Source: Woeseia oceani (lineage in GTDB: Bacteria; Pseudomonadota; Gammaproteobacteria; Steroidobacterales; Woeseiaceae). Taken from it: a stretch of 64,000 nt of DNA. The position numbers and the translations under genes were made by a program. The stretch is taken from assembly GCF_001677435.1 (NCBI RefSeq), contig NZ_CP016268.1, forward strand, positions 1 to 64,000, given 5' to 3'. Of this stretch, positions 50,500 through 60,800 are shown piece after piece. The notes below the pieces were generated by a model. It did no database searches. It was given only the letters and a program-made list of their open reading frames with translations, and had not been told where the DNA came from. Position 1 is the stretch's first letter, and the number at the start of each line of letters is the position of its first letter.

Positions 50500-52263
50500 A
50501 TGGTACCGACGGAAAACGCTCTTGCGCTTCTGTTAAAGCGAAGTTCCAAACCGGACTCACAGTGCTCGGTGAAAGCATGGTTGCGCGGTAGTGCAGTCAG
50601 TCTGCTATCGGCTTTTATTCTCGCCGGCTGTTCCGGCTCCGAACCGGAACCGGAAAGCGCTGGAACGCCACCGCGTGCTTCACTCGTTTCCACTGCTCAG
50701 TACTTCAACACCCTGCGCTACGTGTTTGGCTCCAGTATCGACCTGCAAGTTGAGTTTCCTCCGTTTGAACGCAAGGAAGGTCTCCTGGCCAATGGCGCAG
50801 CGATTGCCGGCGTAAGCAGTTCTCAGCTCGAACAGTTTCAGGCGGCAGGTACGACAGTAGCTGCCCAGGTCGTCGGTCCTACGCACCGCGAGTTCTTGCT
50901 GCCGTGCAAACCGGCAAACCCGAAGTCTGCCGACGAGGCCTGTGCCACCGAATTTCTGTCACAAACCGGTCGACTGTTGGTTCGTCGTCCGTTGACCGAC
51001 ACGGAACTTAACACCCTGGTCGACAACGCCGGGATGGGTGCCGACAAGCTGGAGGATTTCTACGAGGGTCTTGAGATTGCCCTGGAAGCCCTGTTACTCA
51101 GTCCGGAAGTGCTGTTCGTGGTCGAGCATGCCGAGGCCGACCCCGATAATCCCGGGCAACTGCGTCTCGATGCATACTCGCTCGCATCCAGGCTGAGTTA
51201 CTTTTTGTGGGATGCGGCGCCGGACGCCGAGCTGCTCGATGCCGCTGAAAGCGGCGAGTTGCAGACGGAAAGCGGACTTGCCCGCGAGGTTGATCGAATG
51301 CTGGCCAGCCCGAGACTCGTCGCCGGCATGCGGGCGTTCTTCGGCGACATGTTCCACTTCAGCGACTTTCAGACGCTCGCCAAAGACCCAACTATCTATC
51401 CGAATTTCACGGGGGTGACCGCAGCGGCGGCGCAGGAGCAAACCCTGCGGACCGTCATCAATCACCTGTTGACCGAAAACAAAGATTATCGTGACCTGTT
51501 CACGACCCGCGATACCTTCATGACCCGCGAGCTGGCCATTCAGTTCGACATGCCTGCTGGCCCGGGCTGGGTGCCGTATACCCTGCCAGCGGACAGCCCG
51601 CGAGCCGGCCTGTTGACACAAGTCAGTTTCTTGTCGCTGCATTCACACCCCGGGCGCAGCTCACCGACCCTGCGCGGCATGGCATTGCGCGAGCTGCTGT
51701 TGTGCCAGGTTGTCCCGGCCGCACCGGCGAGCGTGGATTTTTCGGTAATCAATAACCCGGACTCGCACTACCCGACGCAGCGCGATCGCGTGAATGCCCA
51801 TCTTGAGACACCCAGTTGCGCCGGCTGCCACAGGATCATGGATCCCATTGGTTTAACGCTGGAGAGCTTCGACGGTGAAGGTCGCTATCGCACCACAGAG
51901 AACGGCGTGCCCATCGATACGACCGGCTCGCTGGACGGCGTTGAATACAGTGATGCCATTGGTCTGGCACATGCGCTGCGTGACAACCCGGGTTTGCCGG
52001 GCTGCCTGGTGCAGCGGGTTTTCGCCTATGGCACGGGCGGACCGGTACAACAACAGGATCGCGCCTACCTGGAACACATGACTGAAGCATTCAAGGCGGA
52101 AGGCTACCAGCTGCGCGATTTGCTCAGATCCATTGTGCTTAGCGACGCCTTCGCAAAAATTAACGAACCTCAAGCTTCGCCACCTGCCGGGCAGAATGAC
52201 GAAGGCCATACAGCCACCCTCTCGCCAATTATCGAAGAAACGCTTGCTGCCAGCGGCGGTTAG
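50500..52263 (+). CDS. DUF1592/DUF1588-type lipoprotein with one c-heme motif
   Basis: The protein has a lipobox (LAGC) after a hydrophobic stretch, then the domain order DUF1595 (about 135-190), DUF1592 (about 205-340), DUF1588 (about 345-455) and DUF1585 (about 475-560), as in the large Planctomycete-type cell-surface or periplasmic proteins. DUF1588 contains CAGCH (about 440-444), a CxxCH heme c attachment motif, in PSCAGCHRIMDPIGLTLESF. Function is unestablished; redox roles on polymers are often guessed. I use ATG 50500 with AGGTG upstream (587 residues); the GTG at 50569 would give a neater lipoprotein signal, MKAWLRGSAVSLLSAFILAGC split over the limit as MKAWLRGSAVS and LLSAFILAGC. It leads a four-gene group. 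Confidence 0.85.
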   Translation: MVPTENALALLLKRSSKPDSQCSVKAWLRGSAVSLLSAFILAGCSGSEPEPESAGTPPRASLVSTAQYFNTLRYVFGSSIDLQVEFPPFERKEGLLANGAAIAGVSSSQLEQFQAAGTTVAAQVVGPTHREFLLPCKPANPKSADEACATEFLSQTGRLLVRRPLTDTELNTLVDNAGMGADKLEDFYEGLEIALEALLLSPEVLFVVEHAEADPDNPGQLRLDAYSLASRLSYFLWDAAPDAELLDAAESGELQTESGLAREVDRMLASPRLVAGMRAFFGDMFHFSDFQTLAKDPTIYPNFTGVTAAAAQEQTLRTVINHLLTENKDYRDLFTTRDTFMTRELAIQFDMPAGPGWVPYTLPADSPRAGLLTQVSFLSLHSHPGRSSPTLRGMALRELLLCQVVPAAPASVDFSVINNPDSHYPTQRDRVNAHLETPSCAGCHRIMDPIGLTLESFDGEGRYRTTENGVPIDTTGSLDGVEYSDAIGLAHALRDNPGLPGCLVQRVFAYGTGGPVQQQDRAYLEHMTEAFKAEGYQLRDLLRSIVLSDAFAKINEPQASPPAGQNDEGHTATLSPIIEETLAASGG

Positions 52264-52313
52264 TAACACCGTGCACCCGCAACGTATTGCCGATTGCAGG
52301 CCAGGAGATAAAC

Positions 52314-53645
52314 GTGAAAAAGTTGACCAGGCGTAAAGCCTTAAAAGGAATGCTGAGCGGTGGTGCCGTAACCGTTGCACTACCATTGCTGGATTGCTTT
52401 TTGAATGACAGTGGCACGGCGCTCGCAGCCGGAGCACCGATGCCGGTGCGGTTCGGTACCTGGGGCTACGGACTCGGTGGCACCTCAAGCATTATGGTGC
52501 CGAAGAAAATCGGTGCCGATTACGACTTGCCCGAGGAAATCGCTTCGTGGGCGCGAGTTCGCGATCACATCAACTTTTACTCGAACACGACGGCCCACAT
52601 GGACGCGTCTCCGAACAACAACCACTTCACAGGTTGGGTCGTCGGCCGATGCGGCATTGCGCCTTCGGGCGGCATACCGAGTGAAACCATCGACACCACC
52701 ATTGCCAATCGCATTGGCAAAACGACGCGCTACATGTCGTTGACGGCGACGGCAACGGGTGACGTCACCAATACCTACAGCTACGTCAACAAGGTCACAC
52801 CAAACCCTGCGGAATGGTCGCCATTGAAATTCTATACGCGCCTTTTCGGGCCGGATTTCCAGGACCCGAATGCGCCCAGCTTCACGCCGGATCCGCGCGT
52901 CATGGTCCGCAAGAGCGTTCTCTCCGGTGTCATGGATCAAACCCAGACATTGTTAAAAACCGTGGGTTCGGAAGACCGTCAACGCATCGATCAGTACTTC
53001 ACCGGGTTGCGCCAGCTTGAGAATCAGTTTGCCCAGCGCCTGACCAAGCCGGAGCCTATTGCCAGCTGCATCGCTCCCGGACAGGCACCTGTCGACCCAC
53101 CCATGAACAAAGAAGTGGCAACCGTGCAGCTGCGGCATCGCATGATGACCGAGCTCATGGTCATGGCTGTCGCCTGTGATCAGACCCGGGTCTTCAACAT
53201 GGCGTTTTCTGCCGCGTTCTCTGCATTGGTCAAGCCGGGCTTCCCGCAGCCGTACCACACCTGCACGCACGAAGACCCGATCGATCCGGACCTCGGTTAC
53301 CAGCCCAATTCATCCTGGTTTACCCGGCGCACCATGGAATCCTGGGCAGACTTCGTTGAGGCCTTTACCAAGGTCAAAGAGGGTGACGGCACCTTGCTCG
53401 ACAATGTCCTCATCTACGCTACGACGGACGTCGGCAATGCGCGAACTCATGCTGTCGATGACATGCCGGTATTCACCGCGGGTCGCGCGGGTGGCAAGCT
53501 GAAGTCCGGACTGCATATCGACCTGAAGGGCGCGTCTCCAACCGTTGTCGGTTATACCGCATTGCGACTGATGGGCGTGGATGTACCGTCGTGGGGCACG
53601 TTGAGCAATCAGACCTCCGAAGTGTTCAACGAAGTTCTCGTGTAA
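52314..53645 (+). CDS. DUF1552 protein, Tat-exported
   Basis: The 443-residue protein begins at GTG 52314 with AGGAG upstream. Its N-terminus TRRKALKGMLSGG fits a twin-arginine signal, followed by a hydrophobic run, so it should be exported folded, perhaps with a cofactor. The DUF1552 family shows PVRFGTWGYGLGG, NNNHFTGWVVGRCG, and the late LDNVLIYATTDVGNARTHA, which resembles a metal-dependent hydrolase/sulfatase-like core. DUF1552 genes regularly follow DUF1592 genes, as here (50 bases), so the two likely form one system. Enzymatic activity is not established. Confidence 0.85.
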   Translation: MKKLTRRKALKGMLSGGAVTVALPLLDCFLNDSGTALAAGAPMPVRFGTWGYGLGGTSSIMVPKKIGADYDLPEEIASWARVRDHINFYSNTTAHMDASPNNNHFTGWVVGRCGIAPSGGIPSETIDTTIANRIGKTTRYMSLTATATGDVTNTYSYVNKVTPNPAEWSPLKFYTRLFGPDFQDPNAPSFTPDPRVMVRKSVLSGVMDQTQTLLKTVGSEDRQRIDQYFTGLRQLENQFAQRLTKPEPIASCIAPGQAPVDPPMNKEVATVQLRHRMMTELMVMAVACDQTRVFNMAFSAAFSALVKPGFPQPYHTCTHEDPIDPDLGYQPNSSWFTRRTMESWADFVEAFTKVKEGDGTLLDNVLIYATTDVGNARTHAVDDMPVFTAGRAGGKLKSGLHIDLKGASPTVVGYTALRLMGVDVPSWGTLSNQTSEVFNEVLV

Positions 53646-53737
53646 ATGTAACGAACGGTTTTGCTAGCGCTGCGCGGAGCGGGTTCCATCCACGGCGTTG
53701 CGGGCATTGATGTTAAGCCAGACAGGAATACGAAGTT

Positions 53738-55186
53738 ATGCGGACACCGGCGAACCAGCTCAGGGTTCTATCTAAAGTCTCACTTGCCATACTTGCGACA
53801 ACCGCGCTGCTCTCCGGCGCTCCCGGCGTAACTGAAGCCGAAGCGGCTATCATCAGTCCGGACAATCCGGAGGCCTTCAAGTATTGGCAGTCTCCGGACA
53901 GCCCTGATCGTGAGCCCTACATTGAAGAACCGATGCCGCCGGGATTCCAGGTTATCGTCAGCCAGTTTGAAGGGCCGGTATTCGCCGATGCCGAGGGGCG
54001 GACACTGTACAAGTGGCCGTTGCGGGCATTACGCAATGGCGCCACCGGGGACCGGGAAGAGAAGCCGTCCAATTGCACTAACGAAGTACTGAAAACCTCG
54101 GCGGGTATGATGAGTCCGTATCCGGCCGATCTGTTGCTGCCTGATCTTGATACCCGCCCGAGTTGCACCGAAGTATGGCCTCCCGTGATTCCGTCGGAAG
54201 GTGCCGAGGAAGTTGGCGGCTGGACCATCATCGAGCGTCAGGACGGTGTACCGCAATGGGCCTATGGTGGCTACCCGTTGTACACCTCGGTTCTCGACAA
54301 ACAGCCGGGCGACGTTAACGGCGGCACGAAAATGTCTAGCTCCAACGATGGCGGTGTCGTGCGTGTGCCCGTAGGGCCGTCACCCGGAATCCCGCCTGAC
54401 TTTGAAGTTATTCAGTCGTCCACCGGGCGGTTGCTCGTCAACAAAGACAAGTACTCGGTTTACACCTGGGACGGTGACGCACCCAATACATCGAACTGCC
54501 ACGCTGACTGTCTGCTGACCTGGACGCCCGTACCGGCGCCGCAGAACGTTGTTGAGCGCTATGGCTGGACTGTCGTTGAACGCTCACCGGGCATCAATCA
54601 GTGGGCATTCCGGGGCAAGCCGCTGTACACCTATAACCACGATCGACGGACCCAGAGTTTCTGGGGTGCTGACATCGAGGGCTGGCACAACGTCTATACG
54701 CAGCGTGACCTGCCGCCGCCCGAGGGTTTCACCGTGCAGGATGTCGAGGCGGGTGGCCAGGTGCTGGCGGACTCGAAAGGCCGTCCTATCTATTTGTACA
54801 ACTGCCGCGATGATTCGCTTGCGCAGCTCGCCTGCGACAACCCCGATTCAACCCAGGCATACCGCCTGGCGATATGCGGTGCAGGCGATCAGGCGGTTTG
54901 CCGCAAGAACTTCCCTTACGTACCCGCAGCACCCGATGCCAAAAGTGTCAGCCGACTCTGGAGTGTTATGGCCATCGACCCTGATACCGGCCATCGCGCC
55001 AGTGCCGGGCAAACCGCAATCCACGTCTGGGCCTACCGTGACCGGCCGGTCTATACCTACAGTGGCGACGAGAGCCGACCTGGCATGACCCTCGGTGACG
55101 GCTACGGAGAATTCACCGGGAAGCGAAATGGATTCAAGGCTTTCGTTCTCCGAGACATTTTTCAGCGCAACAACTTTCGCCGATGA
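53738..55186 (+). CDS. Exported protein with three PF03640-like (Yx[FWY]xxD) repeats
   Basis: The 482-residue protein has a signal peptide (VSLAILATTALLSGAPGVTEA) and then three repeats of the secreted 'lipoprotein 15' type. Repeat 1 has DAEGRTLYKWP and WAYGGYPLYT. Repeat 2 has NKDKYSVYTWDGD, CHADCLLTWTPV and WAFRGKPLYTYNHD. Repeat 3 has DSKGRPIYLYNCRDD and WAYRDRPVYTYSGDE. Cysteines near each repeat (for example CTEVWPPV, CHADCLLTW) probably form disulfides. The family's role is unknown, though aromatic-rich repeats often bind redox partners or surfaces. It lies 92 bases after the DUF1552 gene. Confidence 0.75.
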   Translation: MRTPANQLRVLSKVSLAILATTALLSGAPGVTEAEAAIISPDNPEAFKYWQSPDSPDREPYIEEPMPPGFQVIVSQFEGPVFADAEGRTLYKWPLRALRNGATGDREEKPSNCTNEVLKTSAGMMSPYPADLLLPDLDTRPSCTEVWPPVIPSEGAEEVGGWTIIERQDGVPQWAYGGYPLYTSVLDKQPGDVNGGTKMSSSNDGGVVRVPVGPSPGIPPDFEVIQSSTGRLLVNKDKYSVYTWDGDAPNTSNCHADCLLTWTPVPAPQNVVERYGWTVVERSPGINQWAFRGKPLYTYNHDRRTQSFWGADIEGWHNVYTQRDLPPPEGFTVQDVEAGGQVLADSKGRPIYLYNCRDDSLAQLACDNPDSTQAYRLAICGAGDQAVCRKNFPYVPAAPDAKSVSRLWSVMAIDPDTGHRASAGQTAIHVWAYRDRPVYTYSGDESRPGMTLGDGYGEFTGKRNGFKAFVLRDIFQRNNFRR

Positions 55187-55224
55187 TCCTGGCAACGGGA
55201 TCGCCGGCAGTGACGAGGTCACCT

Positions 55225-56337
55225 ATGAACAAGAAGTCGACAAATGCAACGGGACGGCAAGCAAACGTGTCCCCTTTGCTCCTGGGTACGCTGGCATTCG
55301 GCCTGCTGGCGGCAAGCAGCGCAGCGTTGGCGCAAGCACCTAAAGACGGCCGGATAGGCTACGTCCTGACAAAAAGGGTATGGGCAATCCACGAGTCTGA
55401 ACGTGGCGAGGTCGAGTGTCCGCAAGGCTTCAATACCGGGCCGCGCGAGGAATACGCCATGCTGTTTCCGGAGGACAGTGGCAAGACGTACACCGAGCTG
55501 GAGACCCGGCTCATGCGGGAAGGTCTGGCCTTCCATACCACGGATGAAACGCCGTTACCGTTTTTCGATGCACAAGGCCCAACAGCTTACGGGCTGAACC
55601 TGGATGGCGAAGTAGGCCCGGAAGACTTTACCAACCCGGAAGGCGAGGAAGGCGTCGACAATCAGATGTACCGTGCGATGGGTTGTATCAATGCCTACCG
55701 TACAGACGGCGTTATCTGGTTCTTCGCGACTGACGATATGTACCGGAATGCCTACAACCGCTGGCTGATCGAGCTGACCAATGTAGATGATCTCAGCAAT
55801 GATGACGACGTTACGGTGACGACCTATCGTGGCCTGGACGAGTTGACCCGCGACGGTACCGGCACGGCCTTTATTGCTGGCGCCACCCAGCAGGTAGATA
55901 CGCGTTGGGGCCAGAGATTCATTGAGCAGTTCAAAGGCAAGATCGTCGACGGGGTGCTAACCACGGATCCCGTTGAGTCGATCACCATCCCCTGGTCACA
56001 GCCAGGCGTCAGTACCGGCGTTTACGTAGTCCGCGATCTGCAGCTTAGACTGGATTTGACAGACAAGACTGCGGATGGACTCTGGGCTGGCTATCTTGAT
56101 GTGAATTCGTTCAGTCATCAGCTCAACACGAACTGGGCAACCCATCATCAGAGCTACGGCCAGCTCTCAGCATCGTCGCTGCACCGCGCGGCCCGCCGTC
56201 TGGCAGACGCGTATCCGGACCCGGAAACCGGCAAGAACACGGCGATTTCCACGGCCGTGCATGTGTCATTCGTGCAAGCGCATATCGACCACCCGGATGA
56301 CGACACCCGGGTGGCCGGCCTCGAGGCTCCCCGCTAG
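55225..56337 (+). CDS. Exported protein of unknown function
   Basis: I do not recognise this 370-residue protein. It has a signal peptide (LLLGTLAFGLLAASSAALAQ) and a mature part with no membrane helix. The sequence is rich in aromatic and acidic residues and contains EVECPQGFNTGPREEYAML, MGCINAYRTDGVIWFFATDD, NSFSHQLNTNWATHHQSYGQ and a C-terminal HVSFVQAHIDHPDDD with several histidines. Its place as the last gene of the DUF1592-DUF1552-repeat-protein group, 38 bases after the previous gene, suggests it belongs to that exported system. The frame is open upstream, but ATG 55225 begins at the signal peptide. A bidirectional terminator follows. Confidence 0.7.
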   Translation: MNKKSTNATGRQANVSPLLLGTLAFGLLAASSAALAQAPKDGRIGYVLTKRVWAIHESERGEVECPQGFNTGPREEYAMLFPEDSGKTYTELETRLMREGLAFHTTDETPLPFFDAQGPTAYGLNLDGEVGPEDFTNPEGEEGVDNQMYRAMGCINAYRTDGVIWFFATDDMYRNAYNRWLIELTNVDDLSNDDDVTVTTYRGLDELTRDGTGTAFIAGATQQVDTRWGQRFIEQFKGKIVDGVLTTDPVESITIPWSQPGVSTGVYVVRDLQLRLDLTDKTADGLWAGYLDVNSFSHQLNTNWATHHQSYGQLSASSLHRAARRLADAYPDPETGKNTAISTAVHVSFVQAHIDHPDDDTRVAGLEAPR

Positions 56338-56392
56338 GCGTTGACAGCGGGCGCCCCACTATTGCGGGCGATCAGTTACGGGCGAGATGAAA

Positions 56393-56430
56393 AAGGGGGC
56401 GTGACGGTTGACGTCACGCCCCCTTCTTAT
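56393..56430. terminator. Bidirectional intrinsic terminator
   Basis: A 13-bp stem, AAGGGGGCGTGAC (56393-56405) with its exact complement at 56413-56425, closes a seven-base loop that a further G-C pair shortens. It is followed by TTCTTATTT on the plus strand and by TTTTT on the minus strand, serving the convergent genes on both sides. Confidence 0.9.
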
Positions 56431-56498
56431 TTCCAACCGCCGTGTGCCAACCAATCGTGAGCCGCACGCCGAAGCGGTTCGACCAATAAAGCCTTTGC

Positions 56499-57080
56499 CT
56501 AGTCAGCCGTCTGACTTGCAACGTGCTGCATTATGTACGGTGCCAACTGCTCTTCATAGACGATCCGTGGTCTGGACTTGGCACCGGCAATCACCACTGA
56601 CACGCCGAGGCTGATGTCGCCACTGCGCACGGCCAGGCCATCGCCCCACCAGAGCGCTTCGTCGCCAAACTCTTTCGGGGTCGGTGCGGAGGGTATTTCG
56701 CCGTTGTCTGCTGCATCGCGAAAATCCTGCAGAAAACCACTCGCGAGCCCGCTGCCGGCGGGCCACTGCGTGGCGTTGAGGATCACGAAACTTCTGCCGC
56801 CGAGTGGCGCTCGTGGATTGAGTTCCACGCCGTCTGCCTGTTCGATGATCCAGACGCAGGTTGAAGAGTAAGAACCGTCCGCCTGCAAACCCAGGTCATT
56901 GCGAAAGTCACGTTCGACAGGGCGACCGACTACCTGGGCAATCTCCGCGGGTGCAAGCAAGGTGCACGCATCGAGTTCCTTTACCATTGTGTCCGCTACC
57001 GGCACTTCGGCACCGACCTGCTGACCAACAAGCATCAGCTTTCCAAGCGCCACGGTCATAATCAACAATCTGGTTTCCAT
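56499..57080 (-). CDS. Exported hypothetical protein
   Basis: The 193-residue protein has a short signal peptide (LLIMTVALGKLMLVGQQVGA) and the pattern DACTLLAPAEIAQVVGRPVE, then CVWIIEQADG. A 'C-TLL-xPxEI-xxVxG' start with a paired later cysteine is common in small secreted domains of unknown function (DUF3558-like in style). I do not claim family membership. It is convergent with the exported operon and co-directional with the small membrane protein gene upstream. Confidence 0.6.
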   Translation of the reverse strand: METRLLIMTVALGKLMLVGQQVGAEVPVADTMVKELDACTLLAPAEIAQVVGRPVERDFRNDLGLQADGSYSSTCVWIIEQADGVELNPRAPLGGRSFVILNATQWPAGSGLASGFLQDFRDAADNGEIPSAPTPKEFGDEALWWGDGLAVRSGDISLGVSVVIAGAKSRPRIVYEEQLAPYIMQHVASQTAD

Positions 57081-57262
57081 ACCTGCTCCAACGGGTTGTA
57101 GGCACGCTATTCTAGCAATTCAAAGAAAACATTGGCGAACAACCGGCCACCTACCACGATTGAAAACGGCCCGGCAATGGTGTGCTCAATAACCGGCTGT
57201 GCGCCGTTGCAAATGTATGCCAGCCGGTGTTCTGCACACCGGCAGCAAGCATGGCGCACCTC

Positions 57263-57637
57263 TTACGTTTTCGCTGCCTTGATCACCATGATTTTCATCA
57301 GCACGAAGCCCGCGAAGGCTATTACCGAGAAAACACCCAGTACCGGCCCGATGGTGGCAGCGGGCATATACCGGCCGTAAAGAAGATACAGACCTGCAAC
57401 CAGGCCGGCCGTTCCAAGCTGATGCAACAGGAATTGCGTTTTCGCCATTTTTGCCGTGTTTCCGGGTAACCACAGTTTGTGCACGGCGGCGTAGAAAAAC
57501 GACACTACGAAGCCGAGCAGCATAATGTGTGTATGCGTCACCATCTGACCATGGTTCTCGCTCGCTGCCATGTAAATACCCAGAATAAGCCCCAGAATTC
57601 CGTAACCCATGGCCGTCATCAAAAATTTTCTGTCCAT
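57263..57637 (-). CDS. Small four-helix membrane protein with conserved-looking histidines
   Basis: The 124-residue protein has four hydrophobic segments (about 6-24, 36-55, 69-88, 95-117). Histidines at 29, 35, 37, 53 and 72 sit at or near helix ends, with the motif HTHIMLLGF recalling the HxHxxLLG motifs of heme-copper-oxidase subunit I-like proteins. I recall small proteins of this type in marine genomes, but their role is not known. AGAAGAAG lies before the ATG. It lies between a secreted protein gene and the TonB receptor terminator. Confidence 0.6.
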   Translation of the reverse strand: MDRKFLMTAMGYGILGLILGIYMAASENHGQMVTHTHIMLLGFVVSFFYAAVHKLWLPGNTAKMAKTQFLLHQLGTAGLVAGLYLLYGRYMPAATIGPVLGVFSVIAFAGFVLMKIMVIKAAKT

Positions 57638-57821
57638 TATTCTTCTTCTCCAGACTAGAAATGACCAGCCGATTGTAGATCAGGCAGATGCTGCTGTTTA
57701 GACGCGATTACCTCCGCAGTGGCGATGGCTTCCCCGACAGGTCTGCCGGTCGGCGAGCGCATCGAACCGGGTTCGGTTGCCTCTGGTCGCAGATACCCTG
57801 ATCGTAGCGGCAGCTTTGACA

Positions 57822-57853
57822 GCCAAAAAAAAGGGGGCCGGATGGCCCCCTTT
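57822..57853 (-). terminator. Intrinsic terminator of the Oar-like receptor gene
   Basis: On the minus strand, a 10-bp stem (AAAGGGGGCC at 57844-57853 read in reverse complement, with its partner at 57830-57839) closes a four-base loop. It is followed by a run of eight T (A-run 57825-57832 on the plus strand). It lies 23 bases past the receptor stop codon. Confidence 0.92.
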
Positions 57854-57875
57854 CTTACCCGTGTTGCAAGCGTAT

Positions 57876-60800
57876 TCAGAATCGGGCCTGAATACTCAGC
57901 CGGACGTAACGCGGTGTCTGCCAGCCATAGGCTGCACCGTACCACTCGTTCGGCGTACCTTCAGACTGTTCAACGTGTTCATTAATTGACGTTGCTTCCT
58001 GAATATCCAGGATGTTGAAGATCTGCAGGTTGGCCGACATGTCCACATCACCGACAAAGAAATCATAGGTCAGTGATGCGTCCAGCGTGGTTAACCAGGG
58101 GGTACGACCGCCGGATCCGCGCGGGTTGAACGTGTAGATTTTGTCCGCTTGCACGTTTGCCGGTGTGCAAGGGCCAACTACGCCCGCGGTGTTACAGGTG
58201 TTGGTGAACAGGTAGAACGTATCACCGTAAGCACCGTAGATATCCGCCGCGTCATCCGGATAGCCTTGCCCGAACAGGTTCAGTGGTCGGCCGCTGGCCA
58301 GCGATGCATTCCAGCCTGCCGTCAACTTGTCGTTGATCTGGTAAGAACCAAAGAACTTGAACACGTGGCGTCGATCGTTTGGCAGGTAGCCGTCCGAGCC
58401 GTCCATCAGCGCCGGGAAGTCGAAGTCCTGGGTGATGCCCGCATCCGGTTGCTGGATGTCGGACTTAACCGCGCCCTCGAAATTGCCGATGCTTTGAGAC
58501 CAGGAGTAAGTAAAGGTGAAGTTGGTCCGCTCACCGGTATGGTCCCATTGCAACTGCACCGCGTTGTACTCATTGCGGCCTTTCGGCAGTTTGATCTGAT
58601 CGGCGGGGTGGAAGCGGGTTACGCCATCGGTATCTTCCCATGTGCCACCGAAGCCAGGATTGACCAGGGTGCAGTAGGTGCCGTTTGCAAGCGGACCGCA
58701 GTAGTCATCCAGTGTGGCGCCAACATCGCGGTTCACGTAACGGACAGACACTTTATTCTCATCCGACAGGTATTTCTCGTAACCCAGAATGAACTCTTCC
58801 TTGAAGAACGGATCCGCCTCCTGCGCCTGGAACTGCGCCTGAGTCGGCGCGGTGCCATCCGAGTTCACAACCGTCGACGTATTTACGTCGCCCGTCACCG
58901 GAACCAGCCCTGTCGGTGCCCCGGTCGCCGGATCAACACCGGTATAGGTGTAATGAGTGGTGGTGTCACTGACGCCCGACGCTACCCGGAAGTTGGTGTT
59001 GTTCGCCACCGGCAGATAGTAACGACCCCAGGTTGAATACACCTTGTCCTGGCCGTTGCCCGTTGGGTCCCAGCTCAAACCTACGCGAGGAGCCCATTCC
59101 TGATCAAAGTCGGTGAACACAACACCCGTACCGCCGATATTGGTCAGCTGGTCTTTGCGGGCGCCGAGGTACAGGACCACGTTGTCATTCAACTGCCACT
59201 CGTCTTCGATGTAATAGGCGGTCAGTTCGCTCTTGAACTTGCCGCCTGACTGGCCGTTGTCAAACAGGCGGTTGTTGACGATCTCTTGCGGGGCACCCGT
59301 CGTGTTGGTGTAGAGCACACCGTTGGTGCCCTGAATCGTGCCATTGGGTGCCAGCGTCGAGTAGGTGTAACGACCACCGCCAATCGGCGAAGACAGGTGG
59401 AAGGTATCCCGGTCCTGCTTGTCCAGGCCTACCCGCACCAGGTGATCGCCGACGGAGTATTCCAGATCCAGGCGAAACTGATCATTCGTGTCACGATTGT
59501 CACCGAACTGGCCGCCAGGACCGCAACCGGTGATCGGCACCGCCGGTGCCGGTGTGCGGTTGTCGGTTACCCGCGGGCACCGGACCACATCGTCGGGTTC
59601 AGTCGTGTACTCGGTTTCGATCGTGCCAAACATCGCGGACACGGTGAAGTCGTCCATGAAAGTGCCGGTGTAGTTGATGCTTGATGCCGTACCGCCCCGT
59701 TTGCGAATGAAGTACGAGTTTGATGTAGAGCTGATCTCGTTGGTTACCGGGTCTTTCGCAAAGTGGGTGTCGATACCGTCACTGCGGTTCGAATAGCCCC
59801 AGGCGCTCAGGCGGTGGTAATCATTGATATCCCAGTCCACCTTGGCACCCCAGAACAGATTGTCCGAACCGGATTTGTCGATCTTGCGGTATTCAGTGTC
59901 GCGGTTGAATTCCGCGGACGGTGAGCCTGCCTGCCAGGAAAAGTTCTGTTGTTCATCGCGCGGGTTGACGATGGCGTAGATAAACAACCGGTCTTCAATG
60001 ATGGGACCGGAGGCTGTCAACCAGTACTCGAACAAGTCATTCTCATCCTTCGTGGTGTCGCGGAATATGCGACCCGTGCCAACCCCGCCCTGGCCGCCGC
60101 CCAGTCCGCCGTTGCCACGCGAGATCTTGCCTTCTTCATAGAGTGATTTTGGTTCTATCGCGGCGCCGATACCGAACTCCCACTCATTGCCGCCGCTCTT
60201 GGTGACCGCATTCAACACGCCGCCGGTACTACGACCGTACTGTGCCGAGTAACCGCCGGTCTTGACCTGGAACTGCTGGTAGAACTCGAACGGCACGGCA
60301 CCGCAACCGAGGCCCTGGCTGGTGTTGGTGACTTCAAGACCGTTGATGTAACAGGAGTTCTCGGCGATGGATGAGCCACCGAACGAGGCAAAGCCCGGTC
60401 CGCCACTCAAACCAAACTTGCTTTCGCCGAGTACGACGCCCGGTGCCAGCAAGGAGATGCCCGTCAAAGTCCGGGCTACCGGCATGATGTCTATTTCGGT
60501 TTCGCTGAGCACGAGCCCGGAGTCTGTCGAATACACGTCGCCGGTTAACGCGGTTGCTGTCACCACGATCTCTTCCAGCGAGCCATCCGACACCTCAAAG
60601 CGCGCGACGGTGTTGCCGTTTAGAGCAACGTTGAACTGGCTTTCTGCGACAACATTGCCGTCACTGCTCACTGACACAATGTAGGTGCCGACCGGAAGCT
60701 GGGAGAAACGGAAATCACCGCTCGAATCCACGCTGACATCGCGCGACCGGCCGGTAGCCGTGTGCGTTGCATTGACGGTGAAATTACCGCCGCTGTAGTT

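Noticed and set aside
56554-57061. Several overlapping frames on both strands around the 56.5-57 kb protein
   Set aside because: Only the 193-residue minus-strand frame has a signal peptide and coherent composition; the rest are shadows.
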